Assembly: GCF_026072635.1 (NCBI RefSeq)
Contig: NZ_AP023081.1
Span: 1,262,501 to 1,326,500 of the forward strand
DNA length: 64,000 nucleotides
Source: Pseudomonas solani
GTDB taxonomy: Bacteria > Pseudomonadota > Gammaproteobacteria > Pseudomonadales > Pseudomonadaceae
Direction: 5' to 3'
Positions 53,671-64,000 of the stretch are shown here, in pieces (the stretch's first letter is position 1; every line of letters begins with the position of its first letter). Position numbers and translations under genes: made by a program. The notes below the pieces were generated by a model. The model saw only the letters and a list, made by a program, of their open reading frames with translations. It made no database searches and was not told the origin of the DNA.

Positions 53671-54756
53671 ATGTCCCGCCTAGCCACCCTGCTGCTCGCC
53701 TGCCTGTTTTTCTGCCATCCCCTGCCCCTGAGGGCCGACGAAGCACCCGAGCGCCTGCCCGCCTACCAGAAGCGCTTCGAGCGCGAACGGCCGCTGGTGG
53801 CGGTGATCGGAGAAAACCGCATGACGGAGCTGGTCGATTACGTTCTCCCCTATGGGCTGTTGAAGCGCTCGAGCGTCGCCGAGGTCGTCGCGCTTTCCAC
53901 CCGGCCAGGGCCGATGCAGATGATGCCGGCGCTGCGCCTGCTGGCCGAGGCCGATATCGTCGGCTTCGACCGCCGTCACCCCGAAGGCGCCGATTACATC
54001 GTCGTGCCTGCCGTCCACTACAGCGACGACCCGCAACTGCTGCGCTGGGTCCGCCAGCAGGCCGCCAAGGGCGCGACCGTCGTCGGTATCTGCGACGGCG
54101 CCCTGGTGCTCGGCGAAGCCGGCCTGCTGGAGGGGCGTCGCGCCACCGGCCACTGGTACTCCCGGGGCCAGCGAGAGGACGACTTTCCCGGCACCCGCTG
54201 GGTGAGCGATCGCCGCTACCTGGCCGACGGCAAGGTGATCACCACGGCCGGCGTCAGCGCCGCGATACCCGTCTCCATTGCCCTGGTGGAGGCCATCGCC
54301 GGCACCGACCGAGCACAGGCGCTGGCCACGGGCATCGGCCTGGCGGACTGGTCGCCCCGCCACGACGGCGATGCCTTCGCCCTCGGCGCCGGCGGCTACC
54401 TGGCCGCCGCCGGCAATCTGCTGTCGTTCTGGCGTCACGAGGAGCTGGGGCTGGAGGTGCGACAAGGCGAAGACGAACTGGCCCTGGCCCTGCGTGCAGA
54501 CGCCTGGTCGCGCACCTTCCGCTCCGAGGTCCTGGCACTGGCGGCGGATGCATCGCCCATCCGCACGGCCAGCGGCCTGGTCCTGCTACCGGAGCCCATG
54601 GCCGCGCACCCGGGTATCACGCACCTGCAGCCCACCGACGCACCGCTGGCCCGCCTCTTCGACCAGACCCTGGGCGCCATCGCCGAGCGTTACGACCCAG
54701 CCACCGCCGCACTGGTAGCAGCCCAGCTCGAGTACGCCCCTGCGCTGAACGAATAA
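53671..54756 (+). CDS. Exported DJ-1/PfpI family protein
   Basis: 361 aa. Signal peptide (MSRLATLLLACLFFCHPLPL, cut near RADEA). The DJ-1 core (about 35-225) has the nucleophile elbow GICDGALVLGEAGLLEGR and RATGHWYSR, the same layout as the GlxA sensor domain but without an HTH, plus about 130 extra C-terminal residues of unknown fold. A periplasmic DJ-1 protein is uncommon; its divergent pairing with a GlxA regulator suggests control by it. Function unknown. Start has GGAG upstream. Confidence 0.85.
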   Translation: MSRLATLLLACLFFCHPLPLRADEAPERLPAYQKRFERERPLVAVIGENRMTELVDYVLPYGLLKRSSVAEVVALSTRPGPMQMMPALRLLAEADIVGFDRRHPEGADYIVVPAVHYSDDPQLLRWVRQQAAKGATVVGICDGALVLGEAGLLEGRRATGHWYSRGQREDDFPGTRWVSDRRYLADGKVITTAGVSAAIPVSIALVEAIAGTDRAQALATGIGLADWSPRHDGDAFALGAGGYLAAAGNLLSFWRHEELGLEVRQGEDELALALRADAWSRTFRSEVLALAADASPIRTASGLVLLPEPMAAHPGITHLQPTDAPLARLFDQTLGAIAERYDPATAALVAAQLEYAPALNE

Positions 54757-54867
54757 CCTTGGGGCGGGCTCAAACGCCTGTGCAAAGCCGGCGGGCACTT
54801 GAACCGAGCAACTGCTTGGGTGCACCCTAGCCGGCATTGCGGCAACACAAAAACAAGGACCCGCCTC

Positions 54868-56805
<1,938 letters not shown>

Positions 56806-56820
56806 ATAAAGCTTGAAGCT

Positions 56821-56860
56821 GGGAGCTGGAAGCCGGAAGAATCACCGGGCGCCAGCTCCC
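56821..56860. repeat. Short inverted repeat downstream of acs
   Basis: GGGAGCTGG (56821-56829) and CCAGCTCCC (56852-56860), perfect 9-bp stem, 22-nt loop, preceded by GCTTGAAGCT. Possible terminator or dispersed repeat. Confidence 0.5.
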
Positions 56861-56882
56861 GGCCTGCCTCGAACGCCTGACG

Positions 56883-57758
56883 ATGAACCTTATCCGCAAC
56901 CGCATCGAAAGCCAGATCCTCAGCCTCACCGGAGCCTCCCTCGGGCAGATCGACCTGGACAGCCCCAAGGGCGACCCGGGCTTGTTCGGCCCGGACTCCA
57001 TGCCCTGGAAGGTCCACGGCGACTTCACCTCGATGATGATCGGCGGCATCAGCGCCCTGCTGTTGCAGATGCTGCACCCCCTCGCCCTCGCTGGCGTGTG
57101 GGACCACTCCAATTTCCGCCAGGACATGCTCGGCCGCCTGCGCCGCACCAGCCTGTTCATTTCCGGCACCACCTACGGCAACCGCCACGACGCGGAATGG
57201 CTGATCGACAAGGTGCGTACCATCCACCTGCAAGTGGTCGGCAACGCGCCGGATGGGCGCCCCTATGCGGCCAGTGACCCGGACCTGCTCACCTGGGTGC
57301 ATGTCGCCGAGGTCAGCAGCTTCCTCGGCGCCTACCTGCGCCACCTCGACCCGCAGATGCCCGGCACCGACCAGGACCGCTACTACGCGGAAATCGCCCT
57401 GGTGGCCGAACGCCTGGGCGCCCGCAACGTGCCCAAATCGCGCCAGGCCGTCGCCGACTATCTGGAAGCGATGCGCCCGCAGATGCTGTGCGACGAGCGC
57501 ACCCTCGAAGTGGTACGCCTGCTGCGCGATGCCCCCGCGCCCAGCGCCCTGGCGAAGCCCTTCGGCAACCTGATGATGCAGGCGGGCATCGAGCTGCTGC
57601 CCACCTGGGCCCTGGCCATGCTCGGCCTGCGCCTGCCCGACTGGCAGCGCCCGTTGATCCGCGCCGGCGTGCAGCGCACCGCACCGATGCTGCGCTGGGC
57701 CCTGCGCAACGGCGCCTCCGTCCGCGCCCGCCGGCGCATGGGCCTGCCCACCCGCTGA
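56883..57758 (+). CDS. DUF2236 (MpaB-like oxygenase fold) protein
   Basis: 291 aa, all-alpha. Landmarks of the DUF2236/MpaB/latex-clearing-protein family: LLLQMLHPLALAGVWDHSNF with the candidate haem-ligand His, SLFISGTTYGNR and LTWVHVAEVSSFLGAYLR. Related haem proteins cleave rubber or other substrates; role here unknown. Located between acs and a thiolase, which suggests but does not prove a lipid-related context. Confidence 0.85.
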   Translation: MNLIRNRIESQILSLTGASLGQIDLDSPKGDPGLFGPDSMPWKVHGDFTSMMIGGISALLLQMLHPLALAGVWDHSNFRQDMLGRLRRTSLFISGTTYGNRHDAEWLIDKVRTIHLQVVGNAPDGRPYAASDPDLLTWVHVAEVSSFLGAYLRHLDPQMPGTDQDRYYAEIALVAERLGARNVPKSRQAVADYLEAMRPQMLCDERTLEVVRLLRDAPAPSALAKPFGNLMMQAGIELLPTWALAMLGLRLPDWQRPLIRAGVQRTAPMLRWALRNGASVRARRRMGLPTR

Positions 57759-57846
57759 GTGGCTGGCCGGTCACACGGGCCTGTGCGACCATCGGCCACT
57801 TTCCGGTCACAGCCTGAACCGATTACCCGCTTCGAGGACAGAAACC

Positions 57847-59024
57847 ATGCAAGACGTCGTCATAGTCGCCGCTACCCGCACCGCCGTCGGCAGCTTCCAG
57901 GGCTCGCTGGCCCACATCCCCGCCCCGAGCTGGGCGCTGCGGTGATCCGCCAGCTGCTGGCCCAGACCGGCCTCGATGGCGCCCAGGTGGATGAAGTCAT
58001 CCTCGGCCAGGTGCTCACCGCCGGCTCCGGGCAGAACCCCGCGCGCCAGGCCGCCATCCTCGCCGGCCTGCCCCACGCCGTGCCGGCCATGACCCTGAAC
58101 AAGGTCTGCGGCTCCGGCCTCAAGGCCCTGCACCTGGCCGCCCAGGCCATCCGCTGCGGCGACGCCGAGGTGATCATCGCCGGCGGCCAGGAGAACATGA
58201 GCCTCGCCCCCTACGTCATGCCCGGCGCCCGCACCGGCCTGCGCATGGGCCACGCCAAGCTGGTCGACAGCATGATCCAGGACGGCCTGTGGGACGCCTT
58301 CAACGACTACCACATGGGCATCACCGCCGAGAACCTGGTGGAGAAGTACGGCATCAGCCGTGAAGCCCAGGACGCCTTCGCCGCCGCTTCCCAGCAGAAG
58401 GCTTCCGCCGCCATCGAAGCGGGCCGCTTCGTGGATGAGATCACCCCGATCCTGATCCCGCAGAAGAAGGGCGACCCTGTTTCCTTCGCCACCGACGAGC
58501 AGCCCCGCGCCGGCACCACCGCCGAGTCCCTGGCCAAGCTCAAGCCGGCCTTCAAGAAGGACGGCAGCGTCACCGCCGGCAACGCCTCCAGCCTCAACGA
58601 CGGCGCCGCCGCCGTGCTGCTGATGAGCGCCGAGAAAGCCAAGGCCCTGGGCCTGCCGGTGCTGGCGCGCATCGCCGCCTACGCCAATGCCGGTGTCGAC
58701 CCGGCGATCATGGGCATCGGCCCGGTTTCCGCCACCAAGCGCTGCCTGGAGAAGGCCGGCTGGAACCTCGGCGAGCTGGACCTGATCGAAGCCAACGAAG
58801 CCTTCGCCGCCCAGGCCCTGTCGGTGGGCAAGGAGCTGGGTTGGGACGCCGAGAAGGTCAACGTCAACGGCGGTGCCATCGCCATCGGCCACCCCATTGG
58901 CGCCTCGGGCTGCCGCGTGCTGGTGACCCTGCTGCACGAGATGATCAAGCGCGATGCGAAGAAGGGCCTGGCGACCCTGTGCATCGGCGGCGGGCAGGGC
59001 GTGGCCCTGGCCATCGAGCGTTAA
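57847..59024 (+). pseudogene. Acetyl-CoA acetyltransferase (thiolase), one-base frameshift near 57924
   Basis: From ATG 57847 the protein begins MQDVVIVAATRTAVGSF, then the frame breaks at about 57924 after SLAHIPAP. The rest (LGAAVIRQLLAQTG onward) continues in a second frame to 59024 with all thiolase motifs: NKVCGSGLKAL (catalytic Cys), GGQENMS, NEAFAAQAL and GHPIGASG (His), CIGGGQG (Cys). Adding one C in GCCCCGAG restores a 392-aa thiolase of normal length. Both parts are conserved, so I suspect a sequence error. It would condense acetyl-CoA units or cleave acetoacetyl-CoA (atoB/phaA type). Confidence 0.87.
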
Positions 59025-59139
59025 GCCACTCGCCACGCCATCGAGACCCTGCGCGAGGCCCACACCGGCCTCGCTGCACTCGGCGCCAAGCCGTTCCCGC
59101 TTTGTTAAACTGCGCGCCCTTTCCTCCGAGACGCCGCGC

Positions 59140-60159
59140 ATGCCTTCCGATCTCCCCCAGGCGCTGCGCGCCGCACTCGACGCCCGCCAGCCCCTGCTCG
59201 CCGAACTGCATGCGCAAGGCACCGACTGCTACCGCCTGTTCCATGGCAGCCAGGAAGGCGCCTCCGGCCTGACCATCGACCGCTACGGCCCGCAACTGCT
59301 GGTGCAGAGCTTCCACCAGACGCTGCAGCGCGACGAGCTGCTGCAGGCCACCGCCCAGGTGCAGGAACGCCTCGGCGAGCCACTGCTGCTGGTCTACAAC
59401 GACCGCTCCCAGGGCAATTCGCGCATCGATCGCAGCGACCCTGTGTACCAGGCCGAGCCAGACGCACTGGTCGACCTCGTCGGCCAGGAATGGGGCCTGA
59501 ACTACCGGGTACGCGGCCGTCATCCCGGCCAGGACCCGCTGCTGTTCCTCGACCTGCGCAACGCCCGCGGCTGGGTCAAGCGCCACGCTGCCGGCAAGTC
59601 GGTACTCAACCTCTTCGCCTACACCTGTGGCGTCGGCCTGGCTGCCGCAGCGGGAGGAGCCAGCGAGGTGTGGAACCTGGATTTCGCCGAGGGCAACCTG
59701 GCCGTCGGCCGCGAAAACGCCGTGCTCAACCCCGGGCTTGCGCCCATGCGCTTCGTGCAGTCGGACTATTTCCCAGCCATCCGCCAGTTGGCCGGCCAGA
59801 CCATCGCCCGGCGCCACGGGCAGAAACTGCCCAGCTACCCACGCCTGGAACAGCGCCCGTTCGACCTGGTATTCCTCGACCCGCCCGCCTGGGCCAAGAG
59901 CGCCTTCGGCACCGTCGACCTGCTGCGTGACTACCAGAGCCTGCTCAAGCCGGCGATCCAGGCCACCGCCGAGAACGGCACGCTGATCTGCTGCAACAAC
60001 CTAGCGAAGGTGGCTATCGAGGACTGGCGCGAACAGGTGCTGCGCTGCGCCAGCAAGCTCGGCCGTCCGGTGCGGGAATGGGAGCAGCTGCTGCCGGCAA
60101 GCGACTTCCCCTCCCTCGACGGGCGCCCGCCGCTGAAGACCCTGGCGCTGCATTTCTGA
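59140..60159 (+). CDS. RlmI-like class I SAM-dependent methyltransferase
   Basis: 339 aa. After a PUA-less N-terminal part (GLTIDRYGPQLLVQSF, an RlmI-type domain) comes a Rossmann methyltransferase: KSVLNLFAYTCGVGLAAA (SAM site), VWNLDF and the DLVFLDPPAWAKS motif IV, as in rRNA cytosine and guanine methyltransferases RlmI/RlmK. The target is likely 23S rRNA but not certain. ATG 59140; an upstream frame overlaps the thiolase. Confidence 0.85.
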   Translation: MPSDLPQALRAALDARQPLLAELHAQGTDCYRLFHGSQEGASGLTIDRYGPQLLVQSFHQTLQRDELLQATAQVQERLGEPLLLVYNDRSQGNSRIDRSDPVYQAEPDALVDLVGQEWGLNYRVRGRHPGQDPLLFLDLRNARGWVKRHAAGKSVLNLFAYTCGVGLAAAAGGASEVWNLDFAEGNLAVGRENAVLNPGLAPMRFVQSDYFPAIRQLAGQTIARRHGQKLPSYPRLEQRPFDLVFLDPPAWAKSAFGTVDLLRDYQSLLKPAIQATAENGTLICCNNLAKVAIEDWREQVLRCASKLGRPVREWEQLLPASDFPSLDGRPPLKTLALHF

Positions 60160-60259
60160 AGCGAGAACCGCCCTACGAAACCATCAGCAACCGTCTGTCG
60201 GAACCTTGTGGCCGTGCCATACTCCAAGCCACCTCCGCCGGGATAGTCGACGCCTCACC

Positions 60260-63202
60260 ATGCACAAAGGATTGAAACGCGCCGTCAGCGCCTTGCTGAT
60301 CGTCATCGCTCTGTACAGCCTGCTCGGCTTCCTGATCATCCCCGGGGTCGCCCTGCGCGTGGTCAACCAGCAACTGGCCCAGTATGCGAAGGTTCCCGCC
60401 CGGCTCGAGCGCATCCAGCTCAACCCCTTCAGTCTCGAACTGACCCTCTGGGGCCTGCACATCGGCGAGGCGGACAAGGAACAGATCGGCTTCCAGCGCC
60501 TGCACGCCAACCTGCAGCTGGACAGCCTGTGGACCGGCGCCCTGCACCTGGCCGAGGTGGAGCTGGAGAAGTCCACCACCGAGGTGCTGTTCGCCAAGGA
60601 CGGCACGCTCAACCTGGCCCAGCTGTTCCAGCTGCCGCCCAGCGAACCCAAGGCCGAAGAACCGGCCGGCGATCCCTTCCCCGTGCGCATCGATAGCGTC
60701 CGCCTGGTGGAAGGCGGCCTGCACTTCCAGGACCTGCGTCCGAGCGATGCCATCGAGTTCGTCTACGACTCGTTGAACCTCGAACTGAAGAACCTCAGCA
60801 CCATCCGCGACGACAACACCGACATGGTGCTGGTCGCCACCGGCCCCCACGGCGGCCGCATCGACTGGCAGGGCAGCCTGAGCCTGGTGCCCTTCGTCTC
60901 CAAGGGCGAGCTCAAGGTCACCGAAGGCAATATGAAGGCCTTCTGGCCCTACGTGCGTGACGCCGTGCCACTGGTATTGGAGAAAGGCACCATCAGCCTC
61001 GCCACCCAGTACCACCTGAGCTTGGCCAAGGGCACCGAGCTGAAACTGGAACAGACCTCGATCAAGGTGGCGCCCTTCGCCATCAAGGCCCCGGACGGGC
61101 GCCCGCTGGTGAACCTGGAGAACCTGGAAGTCAGCGAAAGCTCGCTGGACCTGGCCAAGCAGCAGGTGGTGGTGGGCAAGATCCGCAGCCAGAACCTGGA
61201 AACCTGGGCCGCCCGCGAAGCCGATGGCCAGCTGGACTGGCAGAAGCTGTTCGCCAGCGAAGCCAAGGCTCCCGCCAAGGCCGAGCCGACGAAGCAGGAA
61301 GCGAAAGCCCCCGAACAGGCCCCGGCCGCCCAACAGGCAGACGCCAAGGCGAAGCAGGACGAACCCGGCAAACCCTGGCAGGTGCTGCTGCGCGATACCC
61401 AGCTGCGCGGCTACAAGGTGCACCTGGCCGATCGCGTGCCGAAGAGCCCCGTGCAGATCGACGTCGGCCCGCTCAACCTCGACCTCAAGGACTTCGACAG
61501 CCTCGGCGAATCGCCCTTCCAGCTCGCCGTCGACACCGGTCTCGGCAAGCAGGGCAAGCTCAAGGCCGAAGGCCAGGTGCAGCTGAAGCCGACCACCGCC
61601 AAGCTGCAGGTGGAAACCCGCGACATCGACCTGCGCGTGGCCCAGGCCTACATGGAGCCCTTCGTGCGCCTGGAGCTGCGCAGCGGCATGCTCGACAGCA
61701 ACCTCGACGTCGCCCTCACCGGCACCGAACCGCTGGCCCTGACCATCACCGGCCGTGCCCTGGTCAACCAGCTGCACACCCTGGATACGCTCAAGGAGCG
61801 CGACTTCGTCAAATGGCAGCAGTTGCTGGTGGAAGGCCTGGCCTACCGCCACGGCGATAGCCTGTCCATCGACAAGGTCGGCATCACCCAGCCCTATGCG
61901 CGCTTCATCATCAACGAGGACCTGACCACCAACGCCAGCGACCTGGTGATCAAGCAGCCCGTCGATCCGAACGCCAAGCCCGAGCCCGCCGGCAAGCCGC
62001 TGGACATCCATGTCGGCGCGGTAAGCATCAGCAACGGCTCGGCCAACTTCGCCGACTTCAGCCTCACCCCCAACTTCGCCACCGCCATCCAGCAGCTCAA
62101 TGGCGAGATCGGCACCCTCGACACGCGCACCCGCACACCGGCCACGGTCAATATCAACGGCAAGGTCGACCGCTACGCACCGGTCACCATCAAGGGCAGC
62201 CTGACCCCCTTCGACCCGCTGGAGTCCCTGGACATCGCCACCAGCTTCAAGCGCGTCGAGCTGACCACCCTCACGCCCTACTCCGGCAAGTTCGCCGGTT
62301 ACCGCATCCGCAAGGGTCGCCTCAACCTCGACCTGCACTACCAGATCGAGAAGGGCCAGCTGAAGGCCCAGAACCGCCTGGTGCTGGAGCAGTTGCAACT
62401 GGGCGAGCAGGTCGAGAGTCCCGATGCAGTGGACCTGCCCATCAAGCTGGCGGTCGCACTGCTCAAGGACACCGAAGGCAAGATCGACATCGAGCTGCCG
62501 GTGGCCGGCAACCTCAAGGACCCGCAGTTCAGTGTCGCCCCCATCGTCTGGCAGACCCTGCGCAACCTGGTGCTGCGTGCGGCCCAGGCGCCCTTCAAGT
62601 TCGTCGCCGGGCTGGTGTCCGGCGGTGGCGACCAGGACCTCAGCAACGTGCCCTTCGCCGCCGGCAGCAGCGAGCTGTCCGCCGATGCGCAACGCGCCTT
62701 GGATACTCTCTCGGCCGCGCTCAAGGAGCGCCCGGCACTGCGCCTGGAAGTGGAAGGCATGAGCGCCAAGTCCAGCGACGGCCCGCTGCTGGCTGCCCAG
62801 CGCCTGGAGCGCGAGTACCAGAGCACCTACTACAAGATCGCCCAGCGCCGCGGCGACAAGGTCCCCGCCGAGCCGGCCCAACTGGAAGTGCCGGACGACG
62901 AGAAGCCGCCGATGCTCGAAGGCATCTACCGCACCCGCCTCAAGCAGCAGCCGCCTGCCGAATGGAAGGACCTCAGCGACGAGGAACGCACGGCGAAGAT
63001 GCGCGACGCGGTGATCGGCTCCTGGGCGCAGAGCGAGCTGCTGCTGCGCCAGCTGGCCCAGGCGCGCGCCGCCAACATCAAGGATTACCTGGTGGACCGC
63101 GGCGGCCTGCAGGACGAGCGCGTCTACATGCTCGATGTCAGCCTTGGCGAAGCGGACGCGGACGGCAAGGTCGACACGCCCCTGCAACTGGGCAGCGAAT
63201 AG
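60260..63202 (+). CDS. DUF748 (AsmA-like) envelope protein
   Basis: 980 aa. One N-terminal membrane anchor (LLIVIALYSLLGFLIIPGVAL), then a very long AsmA/TamB-like periplasmic region of repeated beta segments (for example LNLDLKDFDSLGE, VDRYAPVTIKGSLTPF) with an Ala/Pro/Lys-rich linker near 335-375. Towards the C-terminus an OmpA-like stretch (LSADAQRALDTLSAALKERP) may bind peptidoglycan. AsmA-like proteins help lipids cross the envelope; that role here is inference. Start 60260 (MHKGLKRAVS). Confidence 0.85.
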   Translation: MHKGLKRAVSALLIVIALYSLLGFLIIPGVALRVVNQQLAQYAKVPARLERIQLNPFSLELTLWGLHIGEADKEQIGFQRLHANLQLDSLWTGALHLAEVELEKSTTEVLFAKDGTLNLAQLFQLPPSEPKAEEPAGDPFPVRIDSVRLVEGGLHFQDLRPSDAIEFVYDSLNLELKNLSTIRDDNTDMVLVATGPHGGRIDWQGSLSLVPFVSKGELKVTEGNMKAFWPYVRDAVPLVLEKGTISLATQYHLSLAKGTELKLEQTSIKVAPFAIKAPDGRPLVNLENLEVSESSLDLAKQQVVVGKIRSQNLETWAAREADGQLDWQKLFASEAKAPAKAEPTKQEAKAPEQAPAAQQADAKAKQDEPGKPWQVLLRDTQLRGYKVHLADRVPKSPVQIDVGPLNLDLKDFDSLGESPFQLAVDTGLGKQGKLKAEGQVQLKPTTAKLQVETRDIDLRVAQAYMEPFVRLELRSGMLDSNLDVALTGTEPLALTITGRALVNQLHTLDTLKERDFVKWQQLLVEGLAYRHGDSLSIDKVGITQPYARFIINEDLTTNASDLVIKQPVDPNAKPEPAGKPLDIHVGAVSISNGSANFADFSLTPNFATAIQQLNGEIGTLDTRTRTPATVNINGKVDRYAPVTIKGSLTPFDPLESLDIATSFKRVELTTLTPYSGKFAGYRIRKGRLNLDLHYQIEKGQLKAQNRLVLEQLQLGEQVESPDAVDLPIKLAVALLKDTEGKIDIELPVAGNLKDPQFSVAPIVWQTLRNLVLRAAQAPFKFVAGLVSGGGDQDLSNVPFAAGSSELSADAQRALDTLSAALKERPALRLEVEGMSAKSSDGPLLAAQRLEREYQSTYYKIAQRRGDKVPAEPAQLEVPDDEKPPMLEGIYRTRLKQQPPAEWKDLSDEERTAKMRDAVIGSWAQSELLLRQLAQARAANIKDYLVDRGGLQDERVYMLDVSLGEADADGKVDTPLQLGSE

Positions 63203-63344
63203 CTGCCCAGCCCCCTGGAATTCCCCCTCTTTCCACCTGTCCAAACGGCTGTGTTGCACGAGTTTTCGTGCGGCACCCGGCCCTGCTGACAGCCGCGCCT
63301 CAGCGGCGTAGGCTGAAATCCCAACCTGAATGACGGAAGCATTC

Positions 63345-63653
63345 GTGAAGATCCTCCCCCTGCTCGCCCTGCCCCTGTTCCTGGCCGCCGCATCTGCCCA
63401 GGCCTCCTCCACGCTGCGCTGCGAAGGCGGCGGCCTGATCAGCCAGGACGACAGCACCTCACAGGTACAGCGCAAGTGCGGTGAGCCCGCCAGCCGTGCC
63501 AGCCTGGGCTACCGCGAGAAGGTCGATCGCTACGGCAACACCAGCGAAGTGCTGGTGGAAGAGTGGGTTTACGGGCCGCGCAACGGCATGTACCAATACC
63601 TGCGCTTCGAAGGGAACAAGCTGATCAAGATCGAGAGCAAGCGTGGCGACTGA
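63345..63653 (+). CDS. Exported DUF2845 protein (first copy)
   Basis: 102 aa from GTG 63345 (VKILPLLALPLFLAAASAQA, GGAAG upstream; an ATG at 63330 has no ribosome site). Signal peptide then the DUF2845 domain: LRCEGGGLISQDDS, VQRKCGEPASR, VEEWVYGPRNGMYQYLRF. Two cysteines could form a disulfide. Function unknown. Confidence 0.85.
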   Translation: MKILPLLALPLFLAAASAQASSTLRCEGGGLISQDDSTSQVQRKCGEPASRASLGYREKVDRYGNTSEVLVEEWVYGPRNGMYQYLRFEGNKLIKIESKRGD

Positions 63654-63714
63654 CAGCCATGAATCGGCAGTGCTAGCCTCTGCCACCCATTTTTCCCGGA
63701 CAGGACGCCCACCC

Positions 63715-64000
63715 ATGAAAAGACTGCTGCTTTCCCTGCTCGCGCTGCCGGCCCTGCTGCTGGCCCACGAGGCCTCCGCCGCCACCTTCCGCTGCGGCAG
63801 TGCGCTGGTCAGCGAGGGCGACCGCGCCGTCGAAGTGCAGCGCAAATGCGGCGACCCGGTCAGCCGCAACCTCATCGGCTACTCCGAAACCCGCAGTGGC
63901 CGCCAGGAAATGCAGGTAGAGGAATGGGTCTACGGGCCGGTCAACGGCATGTACTACTACCTGGACTTCATCGGTGGCCGCCTCAACTCGGTGGAAAGCA
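63715..64000 (+). CDS. Exported DUF2845 protein (second copy, cut by window end)
   Basis: First 95 codons present. Signal peptide MKRLLLSLLALPALLLAHEA, then the same domain: FRCGSALVSEGDRAVEVQRK, CGDPVSR, VEEWVYGPVNGMYYYLDF. It aligns along its length with the gene 61 bp upstream, so the pair is a tandem duplication. Confidence 0.88.
   Translation, partial: MKRLLLSLLALPALLLAHEASAATFRCGSALVSEGDRAVEVQRKCGDPVSRNLIGYSETRSGRQEMQVEEWVYGPVNGMYYYLDFIGGRLNSVES

Overview
This window is a chromosomal segment of a GC-rich Pseudomonas, most likely from the P. aeruginosa side of the genus. The evidence is the protein families, GTG starts, PrrF and CrcZ small RNAs, and a gene order that largely follows the P. 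aeruginosa PAO1 region around PA4691-PA4737 (PAO1 comparisons are from memory, not from a search). I see no phage, CRISPR array, tRNA gene or transposase gene.

Layout. 1-288: two tandem sigma70 promoters firing leftward off the window, almost certainly for an rRNA operon. 289-7.6 kb: msrQ-msrP (periplasmic Met-sulfoxide repair), pssA, ilvC, a divergent ilvY, and ilvIH with a long leader. 7.6-15.1 kb: small envelope genes, mrcB (PBP1b), a kinase-like ATPase, a pentapeptide protein, a TfoX C-domain protein and the cAMP-binding protein CbpA. 15.2 kb: one PrrF iron-responsive sRNA with a Fur box.

15.4-29.4 kb is the most interesting part. In PAO1 prrF lies next to the phu haem genes; here about 14 kb separates them. 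An apparent 11-gene leftward operon, exbD-tonB-TonB-dependent receptor-exbB-5'-nucleotidase lipoprotein-cdd-nupC-deoC-deoA-deoB-deoD, is followed by a secreted S1/P1 nuclease in the same direction. A divergent aphA acid phosphatase lies upstream. Together they could form a complete outside-to-inside route for scavenging nucleic acids: nuclease, energised outer-membrane uptake, periplasmic dephosphorylation, nucleoside import, and breakdown to bases and central carbon. A sigma54-like promoter precedes exbD.

29.4-37.3 kb: the haem-uptake locus phuWVUTS with its own tonB, divergent from phuR. 37.4-41.3 kb: Rieske protein, a 143-bp palindromic MITE-like element, sfsA, an aminotransferase, dksA and gluQ. 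41.4-50.8 kb: cbrX-cbrA-cbrB, the CrcZ sRNA (carbon catabolite repression), pcnB, folK and panBCD. 50.8-64 kb: pgi, a GlxA-like regulator divergent from an exported DJ-1/PfpI protein, acs, a DUF2236 protein, a thiolase, a RlmI-like methyltransferase, a DUF748 protein, and two DUF2845 proteins in tandem, the last cut by the window end.

Three genes (deoA, phuR and the thiolase) each appear to lack one base in a C/G run. Each is repaired by adding one base, which suggests a systematic sequencing or assembly error rather than gene decay.
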